Positions 34,107 to 43,130 of a DNA stretch of 43,499 bases are shown piece after piece. Below the pieces are notes generated by a model. That model was given only the letters and a program-made list of their open reading frames with translations, searched no databases and was not told where the DNA came from. The first letter of the stretch is position 1; each line of letters starts with the position of its first letter. The translations under genes were made by a program, and so were the position numbers. The DNA comes from Clostridia bacterium (GTDB taxonomy: Bacteria > Bacillota > Clostridia > Christensenellales > Aristaeellaceae), in assembly GCA_017433405.1 (NCBI GenBank), contig JAFRHH010000062.1, positions 1 through 43,499 on the forward strand, read 5' to 3'.

Positions 34107-34913
34107 TCATGATTCCTTCTCATCACCGAAAAGCCACGCCAGCACCTTCGGTTCATATTCCGACCAGAAAACGCCGTCGTGAATGCCCTTTGATTCATGA
34201 TATTCATGGGGAATCTTTTCCTCTGTCAGGAAGCGGTGGAAGGCGCGGTTGGGCTCGATCAGGAAATCCTCCGTGCCGCAGCACAGATAGATCTCCGGAA
34301 TTTTCGTTCCCGCCGCCTTCATTTTCCGGATCAGCACCTCCGGGTTGGTATCCCGGGTTTCAACGGTGCTCAGATCGCCAAAACAGCCCACATAATAGGC
34401 ATAGTTCCCGAGGCCTAATTGACTGTCATCCGCCCGCGTTTTCCCGGCGATTTGATGAACGATCAGGGCGGAGGACAGGCCCGCGATTTTGCTGAAGCGG
34501 TCCGGATGCGCCAGCCCGGTATGGATGGCCCCAAAGCCGCCCATGGAGATCCCCGCGATATAGGTATCCTCCGGCTTCATGGCCAGCCCGAAGGTCTTCC
34601 GAATATAGTCCACCAGCTCGATGGCCAGCATGGTCTCATACTGATGGCCCGTCGCCTCGGCGTCGAGATAGAAGGAATTCTCCGCCGTGGCGCTGAAAAC
34701 CGCCACGTTGTAATGCTCCATCAGCTCCTCCGAAACCCAGTTTTCCGCCATGCCGGTATACCCGTGGAGAATAAACAGGGATTTCATCGGCCGCTTCTGG
34801 TGGGCGTTGAGCTCCCGGGGAATGTCCGTGCGGATATCATTGGGAATGCTGGCCTGGAAGACCGTTTTCCGCGCCAGCGCCTGGGAATAGTACTGAATCT
34901 GAAAATTGGCCAT
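34107..34913 (-). CDS. Alpha/beta-hydrolase, esterase D-like
   Basis: 268 residues, no signal peptide, so probably cytoplasmic. The catalytic triad can be placed: S123 in GISMGG, D216 in CCGTEDFLIEP and H245 in GIHDGVFW. The oxyanion region is LFILHGYTG near residue 46. This arrangement fits the esterase D/tributyrin-esterase family, which acts on acetylated or feruloylated sugars or short-chain esters; the substrate here is unknown. The ATG at 34913 has GAGGAGG upstream. It is the last gene of a possible - strand run starting at the epimerase. Confidence 0.85.
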   Translation of the reverse strand: MANFQIQYYSQALARKTVFQASIPNDIRTDIPRELNAHQKRPMKSLFILHGYTGMAENWVSEELMEHYNVAVFSATAENSFYLDAEATGHQYETMLAIELVDYIRKTFGLAMKPEDTYIAGISMGGFGAIHTGLAHPDRFSKIAGLSSALIVHQIAGKTRADDSQLGLGNYAYYVGCFGDLSTVETRDTNPEVLIRKMKAAGTKIPEIYLCCGTEDFLIEPNRAFHRFLTEEKIPHEYHESKGIHDGVFWSEYEPKVLAWLFGDEKES

Positions 34914-35043
34914 CGTGTTTTTCCTCCTCTAAGAACGGTAATTCACATCTGCCTTTCTGTCCGGATGACGATTTTGGTACCGCTCCGCTGATGCGTTTGC
35001 GGACAAAATCTGTCTCGTCTGCAAAAACGATTTCGTCCGGGTG

Positions 35044-35523
35044 TCAACGTGACTCCTCCGGCGTTTCCTCCAGCATTTCCTCCAGGATCCGGGCGGCGTC
35101 GGCGACCAGCCGGGGGCAGGGGCGCTTCTCATAGAAGGCTTCGCCGCGCGGCTCCGGATCGCCTCCGGCGGCGTGCTGCATACCCGCCCCCGCGAGCAGC
35201 TCCCGGCAGACGATGCCGCCATGGATTTCCCGGAACCTGGCCGCGAACTCCCGAACCAGGGCATAATGCCGCTTCTTGGCCTCATAATCGCCGGGGTCGT
35301 CATAGCCCCGGGCGATGCCCAGCACCAGGGCCGCCGCGCTGACCGTCCCGCAGGTTTCCCGCAGTCTTCCCAGTCCGCCGCCAAAGGAGGAGGCCATCCG
35401 GGCGGAGGCGGCGCGGTCGATCCCGGTTACGTCCGAAAACGCGCAGAAGACAGCCTGCGCACAGTTGTATCCTTCGCGGAACAGCCGTTCCGCGAGCTTC
35501 GCGTGGTCGGTTTTGTTTTCCAT
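35044..35523 (-). CDS. C_GCAxxG_C_C family protein
   Basis: 159 residues. It shows the family pattern: GYNCAQAV (C21), FGGGLGRLRETCGTVSAAALVLG (C58) and a later Cys in GGIVCRELL. The family is thought to be redox-related and bind metal through these Cys, but no reaction is established. The ATG at 35523 follows AGAGGGG; an upstream in-frame Met lacks an RBS. It is 81 bases after the cation-efflux gene on the same strand. Confidence 0.85.
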   Translation of the reverse strand: MENKTDHAKLAERLFREGYNCAQAVFCAFSDVTGIDRAASARMASSFGGGLGRLRETCGTVSAAALVLGIARGYDDPGDYEAKKRHYALVREFAARFREIHGGIVCRELLAGAGMQHAAGGDPEPRGEAFYEKRPCPRLVADAARILEEMLEETPEESR

Positions 35524-35604
35524 TGTTACCCCTCTTCTCTGTGAACACCATGGAGACACGCTTAAACTGGCGAAGCTGCTCGTCCGTCATGGGCGGAAAT
35601 AGAA

Positions 35605-36723
35605 TCACGGCTCCAGAACGGGATCGATTTCAAAGGTGATTTCCGGATATTCCTCCCTCAGGCGGGCCTTCAGATCCCCCACTGCCTTCTCCTCATCCCC
35701 GGCGGACAGATCCGTCAGCACGAGGAAGGAGGCGGTTTCCGCTTCCGGATCATAGGAAAAGGCATAGCCCCGCTGAATCTGCGGAAGGTCCTTCATGATC
35801 GCGAGTATGCTGTCCCAGAGCCGGGCGTCCTCCGGATCGGCGATGCTGGTTCCGTATACGCCGATGGAGGTCAGCCGGACCCCGGTCTCCATCGCCTTTC
35901 GCCGGATTCTCCGAACGAGCTTCGTCGTTTCCGCGGCGGTCATCTTCTCGTCCACCTCGATGATGACGGAGCCGATGGATTTCTCTTCGCCATAGTTATG
36001 AATCGTTAGGTTAAAAGCATTCCGGACCTCGTCCTCCTGGACGATGATTCTCTTGAGCTCCCGGTAAAGCGCCGGATCGCCCTTGACGCCCAGCAGCTTA
36101 TTGGCGCATTCGTGGAACATCTCCACGCCGGTCTTGATAATAAAGGCCGAGATCACCAGGGTCAGCCAGGGCTCCAGGTCAATGTTCGTTACCCGGAACA
36201 GCAGGATATTCAGCAGGATGGCGGCGGAGACGAGCGAATCCCCCATGGACTCCGTCCCCGTCATGATCAGGGCCGTCGCGCGGAAGCGCTTTCCGACTCT
36301 CCGGCAGGTCATGCCATAGATGATCTTCGCCGCCATGGAGACGGTCATCAGCACGATGACCGCCGTATTAAAGTCAGGATCGCTGGCCTCCGCCCGGATC
36401 AGCTCCAGGATCGTATCGTAGGAGGCGTGGAGGGCCATAAAGATCACGAAGGCGCTGCCGAACATGGAGCAGATATACTCCAGACGGCCATACCCGAACG
36501 GATGGTTCGCGTTGGTGCGCTTGCCCACATAATGCACCGACACGATGGACAGGACGGAGGTAATCATATCGGAAAAGCCGTTGACCGCGTCCAGAACCAC
36601 GGAGCGGGAATGAATCATCTTGCCGACGACAAACTTGGCCACCGCCAGCAGCAGGTTCATGATGATCCCCGCCATATTCACCTGGATGATCGTTTTGTTC
36701 CGTTCTGATATTTGCTGTTTCAT
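35605..36723 (-). CDS. Cation diffusion facilitator family transporter
   Basis: 372 residues. The membrane domain (about 10-205, five to six helices) is followed by a cytoplasmic ferredoxin-like ZT-dimer domain (about 210-295) and an extra C-terminal domain to 372. The metal-site motif of helix 2 is DAVNGFSD (about 44-51), and HPFGYGRLEY follows in the next loop, as in CDF proteins. Helix 5 has TESMGDSLVSA, with Glu where many zinc transporters have His, hinting at manganese or iron rather than zinc (inference). The start follows the epimerase stop by 19 bases with only a weak RBS, so translation may be coupled. Confidence 0.9.
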   Translation of the reverse strand: MKQQISERNKTIIQVNMAGIIMNLLLAVAKFVVGKMIHSRSVVLDAVNGFSDMITSVLSIVSVHYVGKRTNANHPFGYGRLEYICSMFGSAFVIFMALHASYDTILELIRAEASDPDFNTAVIVLMTVSMAAKIIYGMTCRRVGKRFRATALIMTGTESMGDSLVSAAILLNILLFRVTNIDLEPWLTLVISAFIIKTGVEMFHECANKLLGVKGDPALYRELKRIIVQEDEVRNAFNLTIHNYGEEKSIGSVIIEVDEKMTAAETTKLVRRIRRKAMETGVRLTSIGVYGTSIADPEDARLWDSILAIMKDLPQIQRGYAFSYDPEAETASFLVLTDLSAGDEEKAVGDLKARLREEYPEITFEIDPVLEP

Positions 36724-36742
36724 GATGCCTTTGCCGTCCGGA

Positions 36743-37765
36743 TCAGATGCTTTCCCTCGCCTTTTGAACCGCCTCGATCACCCGGTCGCACCAGGCGTCA
36801 AACTCCGGATCCTCCACCTGGGCTTCCGGATGGACCATCAGCCAGTCGAGGGCCTTCCGAACGCCGATATGGAAGGGCACCTCTGTCCGCAGATCCGGGG
36901 ACAGCCGCCTGACCTTGCTGTTATCGAACACCACCGAAACCGCCTTGTCGCCGATCAGGCTGCCCTCGAAATCGTATCCCATCTTCTTTCCCGCCGCCGC
37001 GAGGAATTCGGAGGAGACGTGCACCGCGTTCAGCTTCACCCCCAGGGCGTCGGCGATGGTCTGATAGATCTGGTTCCAGGTCAGCACCTCGTCCCCCGTG
37101 ATATGGAAGGCTTCGCCGATGGCGTGCCGGTTGCCCATCAGGCCGATAAAGCCCGTGGCAAAGTCGGAATTCCAGGTCAGATGCCACAGGGAGGTTCCGT
37201 CCCCATGGATAATGACCGGCTTCCCGTCCATCATGCGGCGGATTACCTGCCAGAAGCCCTTGTCGCCATGAACGCCCAGGGGAACGTTCCGCTCGTCATA
37301 GGTGTGGCTGGGGCGCACGATCGTGATCGGGAAGCCTTCCTCCCGGTATTTCCTCATCAGGAATTCCTCGCTGGCGATCTTGTTCCGGCTGTATTCCCAG
37401 TGGGGATTGGCCAGGGTCGTTCCCTCGGTAATCACATAGCCGGCCGCCGGCTTATGATAGGCGGAAGCGGAGCTGATATAGATATACTGCCGGGTCTTTC
37501 CCTTAAAGAGACGGTAGTCCCGCTCCACCTGCTCCGGCAGGAAGCCGATGAACTCGCAGACCGTATCGAAGCAGCAGTCCTTCAGAAGCTCCGCGGCCTC
37601 CGCCTCCCTGCTGATGTCCGCGGTCATCGTATGAATCCCCTCCGGGAGCTCCGCCGTCCGGTTTCCGCGGTTCAGCACCCAGACCTCCCATTCCTTCATC
37701 GCCGCCAGTTTCCGGATGATTCCCATGCTGATGGTGCCGGTTCCGCCGATAAATAACGCTTTCAT
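36743..37765 (-). CDS. NAD-dependent epimerase/dehydratase (extended SDR)
   Basis: 340 residues. Glycine-rich nucleotide site GGTGTIS at 7-13 and active-site Y125-x3-K129 (EYSRNK), preceded by SSASAY. Specificity is not evident; the relatives I would expect handle nucleotide sugars or small aldoses. The ATG at 37765 has GAGAGGA eight bases upstream and a good promoter (37801-37829). It is the first of a likely operon with the cation-efflux gene. Confidence 0.88.
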   Translation of the reverse strand: MKALFIGGTGTISMGIIRKLAAMKEWEVWVLNRGNRTAELPEGIHTMTADISREAEAAELLKDCCFDTVCEFIGFLPEQVERDYRLFKGKTRQYIYISSASAYHKPAAGYVITEGTTLANPHWEYSRNKIASEEFLMRKYREEGFPITIVRPSHTYDERNVPLGVHGDKGFWQVIRRMMDGKPVIIHGDGTSLWHLTWNSDFATGFIGLMGNRHAIGEAFHITGDEVLTWNQIYQTIADALGVKLNAVHVSSEFLAAAGKKMGYDFEGSLIGDKAVSVVFDNSKVRRLSPDLRTEVPFHIGVRKALDWLMVHPEAQVEDPEFDAWCDRVIEAVQKARESI

Positions 37766-37800
37766 CGCTAGAATCCTCTCTTTTCCCTGAAGATATTCCG

Positions 37801-37829
37801 ATTGTACCATACGGAAACAGACCCGTCAA
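37801..37829 (-). promoter_or_regulatory. Promoter of the epimerase operon
   Basis: On the - strand TTGACG (37824-37829), a 17-base spacer and TACAAT (37801-37806). Confidence 0.85.
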
Positions 37830-37899
37830 TTTTCAAATTCTCGCCGCCGCCCACGGCTGGACAGACAGCCTCCACAATTGTCCGTAATTGGGAAAACTC

Positions 37900-37942
37900 A
37901 AAAAAAAGAACCCCGGAAGCTCTTGTTTGCAAGCTTCCGGGG
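37900..37942 (-). terminator. Terminator of tRNA-Arg
   Basis: On the - strand CCCCGGAAGCT (37932-37942) pairs perfectly with AGCTTCCGGGG (37911-37921), followed by TTCTTTTTTT. It starts four bases after the tRNA 3' end. Confidence 0.92.
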
Positions 37943-37945
37943 ACG

Positions 37946-38019
37946 TATGCCCGGCAGGATTCGAACCTGTGACCTTCAGAGTCGGAGTCTGACACTCTAT
38001 CCAGCTGAGCTACGGGCAC
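37946..38019 (-). tRNA. tRNA-Arg (anticodon CCG)
   Basis: 74 bases fold as a full cloverleaf. The acceptor GTGCCCG pairs with CGGGCAT (G-T at the first pair). The D-stem is GCTC/GAGT, the anticodon stem TCAGA/TCTGA with loop CTCCGAC (anticodon CCG, reading CGG), the variable loop AGGTC and the T-loop TTCGAAT. One A-C mismatch closes the T-stem. The discriminator is A, and CCA is not encoded. It has its own consensus promoter and terminator. Confidence 0.96.
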
Positions 38020-38031
38020 TCAACGGGAGTG

Positions 38032-38060
38032 ATTATATCCCCTTCTGAAGGAATTGTCAA
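38032..38060 (-). promoter_or_regulatory. Consensus promoter of tRNA-Arg
   Basis: On the - strand TTGACA (38055-38060), a 17-base spacer and TATAAT (38032-38037), an exact consensus located just after the carB stop. Confidence 0.93.
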
Positions 38061-38087
38061 GAACAAGTTTTGGAAACCGGACGGGGC

Positions 38088-41000
38088 TCAGGCGTCGATC
38101 GTCGAAATGGTGAGCGTCGTCTCCTCGAGGACGTCCAGGAGCACCCGCACGGTATCGAGGCTGGTAAACAGTGTCGCCCCGAACTCCGTCGCGCAGCGGC
38201 GGATCTGCAGCCCGTCGCTGACCGAATCCGCCTCCCCGATCTCCCGGGTGTTGATGATGTAGGCGACGTGACCGGCCCGGATGCTGTCCTCGATCTCCGG
38301 GCTGCCCTGGCTGATCTTCTTCACCGCGTGGGTCCGGATTCCGTGCTCCTTCAGGAATCGCGCCGTTCCCCGGGTCGCCTCGATATTGAAGCCCAGGTTA
38401 TAGAAGCGGCGGATCAGCGGCAGCGCCTCCTCCTTATCCCGGTCGGCGATCGTCGCCAGCACCGTTCCGTAGTTCCGCAGCTGGGTGCCCGCAGCCTGCA
38501 GCGCCTTATACAGCGCCCGGTTCAGCCGGTCGTCGTAGCCAATGGCCTCGCCGGTGGATTTCATCTCCGGGCTCAGATAGGCGTCCAGCCCCCGGATCTT
38601 TCCGAAGGAGAACACCGGAACCTTGACGTAATACCGCTTCTTTTCCTCCGGATACAGGTCGAAGAAGCCCTGCTCCTTGAGGCTCTTTCCGAGGATGACC
38701 TCCGTCGCGATGTCCGCGAGGGGGTAGCCGGTGGCCTTGCTGAGGAAGGGCACGGTCCGGGAGGAGCGGGGGTTCACCTCGATGATATAGACATCCTCCT
38801 TTTCGTCGACGATGAACTGGATGTTATACAGCCCGCGGATCCCGATGCCCAGGCCCAGCTTCTTCGCGTACTGCAGGATAATTCCCTTGACCCGGTTCGA
38901 AATTGAGAAGGAGGGATAGACGGAGATGCTGTCCCCGCTGTGAATGCCGGTCCGCTCGACCAGCTCCATGATCCCCGGCACGAAAACGTCCCGGCCGTCG
39001 CAGATGGCGTCGACCTCGACCTCCTTGCCGCGGATATATTTGTCCACCAGCACCGGCTTATCCGCGTCCAGCGCCACCGCGCCCTGGAGATAGCGGCGCA
39101 GCTGCTCCTCGCTGCCGACGATCTGCATGGCCCGGCCGCCCAGCACGAAGCTGGGGCGAACCAGCACGGGATAGCCGATCTCCTCCGCCGCCCTGATGCC
39201 GTCCTCGATCCGGGTGACGGCCCGGCCCTTCGGCTGGGGAATCTCCAGCTGCTCGAGGATCTTCTCGAAGCTGTCCCGGTTCTCCGCCCGCTCGATGGCC
39301 TCGCAGTCGGTTCCGATAATCTTCACCCCGCGGTCCATCAGGGGCTGGGCGAGATTGATGGCCGTCTGGCCGCCGAGGGAGGCGATAACCCCCTCCGGCT
39401 TTTCGAAATCGATCACCGCCATGACGTCCTCCGGGGTCAGCGGCTCAAAATAGAGCTTGTCCGCCGTCGTATAATCCGTCGAGACGGTCTCGGGATTGTT
39501 GTTGATAATAATTGCTTCAAAGCCGGCCCGCCGGATCGTCTGAACCGCGTGGACGGTGGAATAGTCGAACTCGACCCCCTGGCCGATCCGGATCGGCCCC
39601 GCGCCGAGGACGACGATCTTCCGCTTCTCCGTCAGAATCGAATCGTTCTTCCCCTGGTAGCTGGAATAGAGATACGGGATATATTTCCCGGTATGCAGCG
39701 TATCCACCATCCGGAAGACCGGCAGGATTCCCTGCTCCTTCCGGAGGCTGTAAACCGCCAGCTCGGACGTATTCCACTGCCTGCCGACTTCCGCGTCGGA
39801 GAAGCCCATCCGCTTCGCCTCCCGGAGGAGCTCCAGATCTCCCGGGGCGGCCTGCAGGCGTCTTTCCATGGCCGCGATCTTTCCGAGGCTTTCGAGGAAC
39901 AGCTCCGTGATCTGGGTTTTTGCATGGACGCTTTCGACGCTCTCGCCCCGGCGGATCAGCTCCATCACGGCGAAGAGCGTGTCCGCCCGGAATTCCGTTA
40001 CATAGTCCCGGAGAGCCTCCGTTTCCATTTCCGTAAAGCGGGAGAGCCGCAGATGGTCGCAGCCCGTCTCCAGGCTGCGGACGCTCTTGAGCATGCACTC
40101 CTCCAGGGTGCTCCCGATTCCCATGACCTCGCCGGTAGCCTTCATCTGGGTGCCGAGCACGGTGCTGGCCTGGGTAAACTTATCGAAGGGGAAGCGCGGG
40201 AACTTCGCGACGATATAATCCAGTGACGGCTCCGTCGCCGCCGTGCCGCCGGCGACCGGAATCTCCTCCAGCCGCATGCCCAGGGCAACCTTCGCCGTGA
40301 CCCGGGCGATGGGATAGCCGCTGGCCTTGCTGGCCAGCGCGGAGGAGCGGCTGACCCGCGGATTGACCTCGATCAGGAAATACTCCCCGTTGCGGGGGTT
40401 CAGGGCGAACTGAACATTGCAGCCGCCCTCGATTTTCAGCGCCCGGATAATCCGCAGGGCGCTCTTCTCCAGCATTTTGGCTTCCGCCTCGCTCAGGCTC
40501 AGGATCGGCGCCACGACGACGCTGTCCCCGGTATGCACGCCGACGGGATCCACGTTCTCCATGCCGCAGATGGTAATAGCCCGGTCGCTGCCGTCCCGCA
40601 TGACCTCGAACTCAATTTCCTTATAGCCCCGGACGCTCTTTTCCACGAGCACCTGGTGCACGGGGCTGAGCCGGAAGGCGTTGGTCCCGATCTCCGTAAG
40701 CTCCGCCTCGTTTTCGGCGAAGCCGCCGCCGGTTCCGCCCAGGGTAAAGGCCGGCCGCAGCACCACGGGATAACCGATTTCCTTCGCCGCTGCGAGGGCC
40801 TCCTCGAGGCTGTAGGTAATCCGGGAAGGAATCACCGGCTCGCCGATGCTCTGGCAGAGCTCCTTGAACTTTTCCCGGTCCTCCGCCTTCTCGATGCTTT
40901 CACTGCTCGTTCCCAGCAGCTCAACGCCGCATTCGCGAAGCACGCCCTTCTTTTCCAGCTGCATCGCCAGGTTCAGGCCGGTCTGGCCGCCGATGCCCGG

Positions 41001-41261
41001 CACGATGGCGTCCGGCCGCTCGTAGCGGAGGATCCGCGCGATGTATTCCAGCGTCAGCGGCTCCATATAGACCTTGTCGGCGATCGAGGTATCCGTCATA
41101 ATCGTCGCGGGGTTCGAGTTGCACAGCACAACCTCGTATCCCTCTTCCCGGAGCGCCAGGCACGCCTGGGTTCCTGCGTAGTCGAATTCCGCAGCCTGGC
41201 CAATCACGATGGGGCCGCTTCCGATGATGAGCACCTTCCTGATATCCGTCCGCTTCGCCAT
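38088..41261 (-). CDS. carB: Carbamoyl-phosphate synthase large subunit
   Basis: Makes carbamoyl phosphate from ammonia, bicarbonate and two ATP for pyrimidines and arginine. Its 1057 residues are the Gram-positive length. The two homologous ATP-grasp halves are clear: LIIGSGPIVIGQAAEFDYAG near the N-terminus and VVLGAGPIRIGQGVEFDYS near 550. Each contains an LGGTGGG or LGGRAMQ nucleotide loop and EVNPR metal site. The MGS-like regulatory domain occupies about 930-1057. The ATG at 41261 has GGAAGGAG upstream. The small subunit gene carA is not next to it, which is unusual. The leader carries a PyrR-type attenuator, so expression should fall when UMP is plentiful. Confidence 0.97.
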   Translation of the reverse strand: MAKRTDIRKVLIIGSGPIVIGQAAEFDYAGTQACLALREEGYEVVLCNSNPATIMTDTSIADKVYMEPLTLEYIARILRYERPDAIVPGIGGQTGLNLAMQLEKKGVLRECGVELLGTSSESIEKAEDREKFKELCQSIGEPVIPSRITYSLEEALAAAKEIGYPVVLRPAFTLGGTGGGFAENEAELTEIGTNAFRLSPVHQVLVEKSVRGYKEIEFEVMRDGSDRAITICGMENVDPVGVHTGDSVVVAPILSLSEAEAKMLEKSALRIIRALKIEGGCNVQFALNPRNGEYFLIEVNPRVSRSSALASKASGYPIARVTAKVALGMRLEEIPVAGGTAATEPSLDYIVAKFPRFPFDKFTQASTVLGTQMKATGEVMGIGSTLEECMLKSVRSLETGCDHLRLSRFTEMETEALRDYVTEFRADTLFAVMELIRRGESVESVHAKTQITELFLESLGKIAAMERRLQAAPGDLELLREAKRMGFSDAEVGRQWNTSELAVYSLRKEQGILPVFRMVDTLHTGKYIPYLYSSYQGKNDSILTEKRKIVVLGAGPIRIGQGVEFDYSTVHAVQTIRRAGFEAIIINNNPETVSTDYTTADKLYFEPLTPEDVMAVIDFEKPEGVIASLGGQTAINLAQPLMDRGVKIIGTDCEAIERAENRDSFEKILEQLEIPQPKGRAVTRIEDGIRAAEEIGYPVLVRPSFVLGGRAMQIVGSEEQLRRYLQGAVALDADKPVLVDKYIRGKEVEVDAICDGRDVFVPGIMELVERTGIHSGDSISVYPSFSISNRVKGIILQYAKKLGLGIGIRGLYNIQFIVDEKEDVYIIEVNPRSSRTVPFLSKATGYPLADIATEVILGKSLKEQGFFDLYPEEKKRYYVKVPVFSFGKIRGLDAYLSPEMKSTGEAIGYDDRLNRALYKALQAAGTQLRNYGTVLATIADRDKEEALPLIRRFYNLGFNIEATRGTARFLKEHGIRTHAVKKISQGSPEIEDSIRAGHVAYIINTREIGEADSVSDGLQIRRCATEFGATLFTSLDTVRVLLDVLEETTLTISTIDA

Positions 41262-41277
41262 ACTGGTCTCCTTCCGT

Positions 41278-41309
41278 AAAAAAAGCTCCGCCGATCAGGT
41301 CGGCAGAGC
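41278..41309 (-). terminator. Attenuator terminator in the carB leader
   Basis: On the - strand GCTCTGCCGA (41300-41309) pairs with TCGGCGGAGC (41285-41294), one G-T pair, loop of five, followed by seven T (41278-41284). It lies a few bases before the carB ribosome-binding site, so it must be bypassed for carB expression. Confidence 0.9.
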
Positions 41310-41343
41310 CCGGATTGCGCGCAAAAAGCAGCGTCCGAATCTT

Positions 41344-41363
41344 GCCGACATCTCTGTATCGAC
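41344..41363 (-). promoter_or_regulatory. PyrR binding-loop-like anti-antiterminator
   Basis: On the - strand GTCGATA, loop CAGAGA, TGTCGGC: a 7-bp stem with a hexaloop matching the PyrR binding-loop pattern CNGNGA. Its right arm GTCGGCA (41343-41349) is also complementary to TGCCGAC (41299-41305), the left arm of the terminator. The three structures exclude each other exactly as in known pyr attenuators. Confidence 0.75.
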
Positions 41364-41385
41364 TTAAAGATCGGTACCGCAGTGT

Positions 41386-41414
41386 TTTTTACCATATTCG
41401 CGGAGCCCTGTCAA
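41386..41414 (-). promoter_or_regulatory. Promoter of carB
   Basis: On the - strand TTGACA (41409-41414), a 17-base spacer and TAAAAA (41386-41391). The start point would be about 115 bases before the carB ATG, leaving room for the attenuator. Confidence 0.65.
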
Positions 41415-41439
41415 GCGGAAAATCGTGGATTTGTTATGC

Positions 41440-41468
41440 TTGAACTTTCCCCTCCTCTCCGATACAAT
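41440..41468 (+). promoter_or_regulatory. Promoter of the MATE transporter gene
   Basis: TTGAAC (41440-41445), a 17-base spacer and TACAAT (41463-41468). This places the transcript start after the upstream in-frame starts and supports the ATG at 41491. Confidence 0.8.
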
Positions 41469-41490
41469 GGAAGCGGAAAGGGGGTTCCCC

Positions 41491-42879
41491 ATGGGCCTGA
41501 AGCGTTTTTTCGGCACCAGAACGTTTTATAAGGACGTCCTGAAGCTTTTAATTCCCATTATGATCCAGCAGTTTATCTCCTCCTTCGTCTCCCTGCTCGA
41601 CAACGTCATGGTGGGCAGCCTCGGGACGGAGGCGATTTCCGCCGCCTCCATCGCCAATACCGTTCTGAGCATTCATATGCTGGCCATTTTCGGCGGGCTC
41701 AGCGGACCCGGTATCTTCGGCGCCCAGTTCTTCGGAAAAGGCGATATGGAAGGGTTTCGTCACACCTTCCGCTTTAAGGTGATCTTCGGCCTGGCGATAA
41801 CCCTGCTGGCCATCGGCGTTTACCTGCTCTTCGGGGAAGGGTTTATCCACGCCTTCCTGCGGGGGGATGCGAACGGCGGTGATCTGGCGAAAACCCTGGC
41901 GGATGGAACGGGCTACCTGCGGGTGATGCTGATCGGGCTGATTCCCTTTACCGCGGTTCAGATCTACGCCGGAACCCTCCGGGAGGCCGGGGAGACCCGG
42001 GCTCCCATGGTCGCCGGGATTATCGCCATCGCCACCAATCTGTTTCTGAACTGGGTCCTGATCTTCGGACATCTCGGGGCGCCGGCCCTCGGGGTTCGGG
42101 GTGCCGCCATCGCGACGGTGATCTCCCGGTTCGTCGAGATGGGGATCGTCATCATCCATGCCCACCGGCATACGGAGCACTACCCCTTCATGGTCGGCGC
42201 CTTCGATCAGCTGACGATTCCCGGGAAGCTGGTGCTCCGGATCAGCCGGATGAGCGCGCCCCTGCTGCTCAATGAAATTCTCTGGTCCCTGGCCATGACC
42301 TTTATCAATCAGTTCTATTCTTCCCGGGGGCTCAACGCCGTCGCCGCCCTGAATATTACCGGAACCGCGTGGAACCTGTTCTGCGTGATCATGTTCGCCA
42401 TGGGAAGCGCCATCGCCATCATGGTCGGCCAGCAGCTGGGCGCGGGTAAGATTCCGGAAGCCCGGGATACTGCCAACAAGCTGATTGTGCTGAACGAGAT
42501 CATCCATGTTCTCATCGGCGGCGTCATGATTCTCGCCGCGCCGCTGGTTCCGCGGATGTACAACATCAGCGGGGAGGTTCGGGAGATTACGCGCCAGCTG
42601 CTCATCATCGCCGGGCTTTCCCTGCCCCTTCACGCCTTCGCCCACGCGACGTATTTTACCATTCGGTCCGGCGGGCGGACGGTGATTACCTTCTTCTTCG
42701 ACTCGGTTTATTCCTGGGCGATTACCGTATTCCTGGCCTTTGCCCTGACCCGGTGGACCGACTGGAACATCGTTCAGATCTATGCCTGCGTCCAGTTTAT
42801 CGATATCATTAAGCTCGTCATCGGGCTTTTCATGCTGAAGTCCGATTTCTGGGCCCGGAGCGTGGTCCGGGATGTGTGA
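41491..42879 (+). CDS. MATE family efflux transporter
   Basis: 462 residues with 12 hydrophobic helices in two similar halves, the multidrug and toxic compound extrusion fold. Helix 1 reads LKLLIPIMIQQFISSFVSLLDN, with VMVGSLGTEAISAASIAN after it, and ALGVRGAAIATVISRFVE lies near residue 200; these are typical MATE (NorM/DinF-like) blocks. It probably exports drugs or metabolites using an ion gradient; the substrate is unknown. The ATG at 41491 has GGAAAGGGGG seven bases upstream and its own promoter. It is divergent from carB. Confidence 0.93.
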   Translation: MGLKRFFGTRTFYKDVLKLLIPIMIQQFISSFVSLLDNVMVGSLGTEAISAASIANTVLSIHMLAIFGGLSGPGIFGAQFFGKGDMEGFRHTFRFKVIFGLAITLLAIGVYLLFGEGFIHAFLRGDANGGDLAKTLADGTGYLRVMLIGLIPFTAVQIYAGTLREAGETRAPMVAGIIAIATNLFLNWVLIFGHLGAPALGVRGAAIATVISRFVEMGIVIIHAHRHTEHYPFMVGAFDQLTIPGKLVLRISRMSAPLLLNEILWSLAMTFINQFYSSRGLNAVAALNITGTAWNLFCVIMFAMGSAIAIMVGQQLGAGKIPEARDTANKLIVLNEIIHVLIGGVMILAAPLVPRMYNISGEVREITRQLLIIAGLSLPLHAFAHATYFTIRSGGRTVITFFFDSVYSWAITVFLAFALTRWTDWNIVQIYACVQFIDIIKLVIGLFMLKSDFWARSVVRDV

Positions 42880-42942
42880 TTAATGGACGGATATGCCAGG
42901 GTCATATATTTCATCCGGACAAAGAGCCTGTCCCTATTTTGA

Positions 42943-42970
42943 ACCGCCCTCCCGCGGGGAGGATGGTTTT
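42943..42970 (+). terminator. Probable terminator after the MATE gene
   Basis: AACC, then CCTCCC (42948-42953) pairing with GGGAGG (42957-42962) around a three-base loop, then GGTTTT. The remaining sequence from 42880 to 43101 shows no gene; GC content falls sharply after about 43040. Confidence 0.5.
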
Positions 42971-43101
42971 GCCGGGCTGTTTCTTTTTATCCTCTGTAAA
43001 ACCCGGTATCGGTATCTCTGGCCCACATCTCATACATTTCCATGTAGTATAGCGTCTCAATGGTTTTTTAAACTAATTATACCAAATTTGCGAATTAAAT
43101 G

Positions 43102-43130
43102 TTGACAGTATACCAAATACATGCTAAAAT
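43102..43130 (+). promoter_or_regulatory. Promoter of the terminal transposase-like gene
   Basis: TTGACA (43102-43107), a 17-base spacer and TAAAAT (43125-43130). The -10 box is inside the left arm of a perfect inverted repeat. Confidence 0.82.

Noticed and set aside
34999-35039. 11-bp hairpin downstream of the C_GCAxxG_C_C gene as a terminator.
   Set aside because: A stem forms with one G-T pair, but there is no T-run after it on the gene's strand, so the call is not supported.
35524-35608. A - strand frame starting MTDEQLRQFKRVSMVF upstream of the C_GCAxxG_C_C gene.
   Set aside because: No RBS; after about 25 residues it overlaps the real gene in another frame with Arg-rich nonsense.
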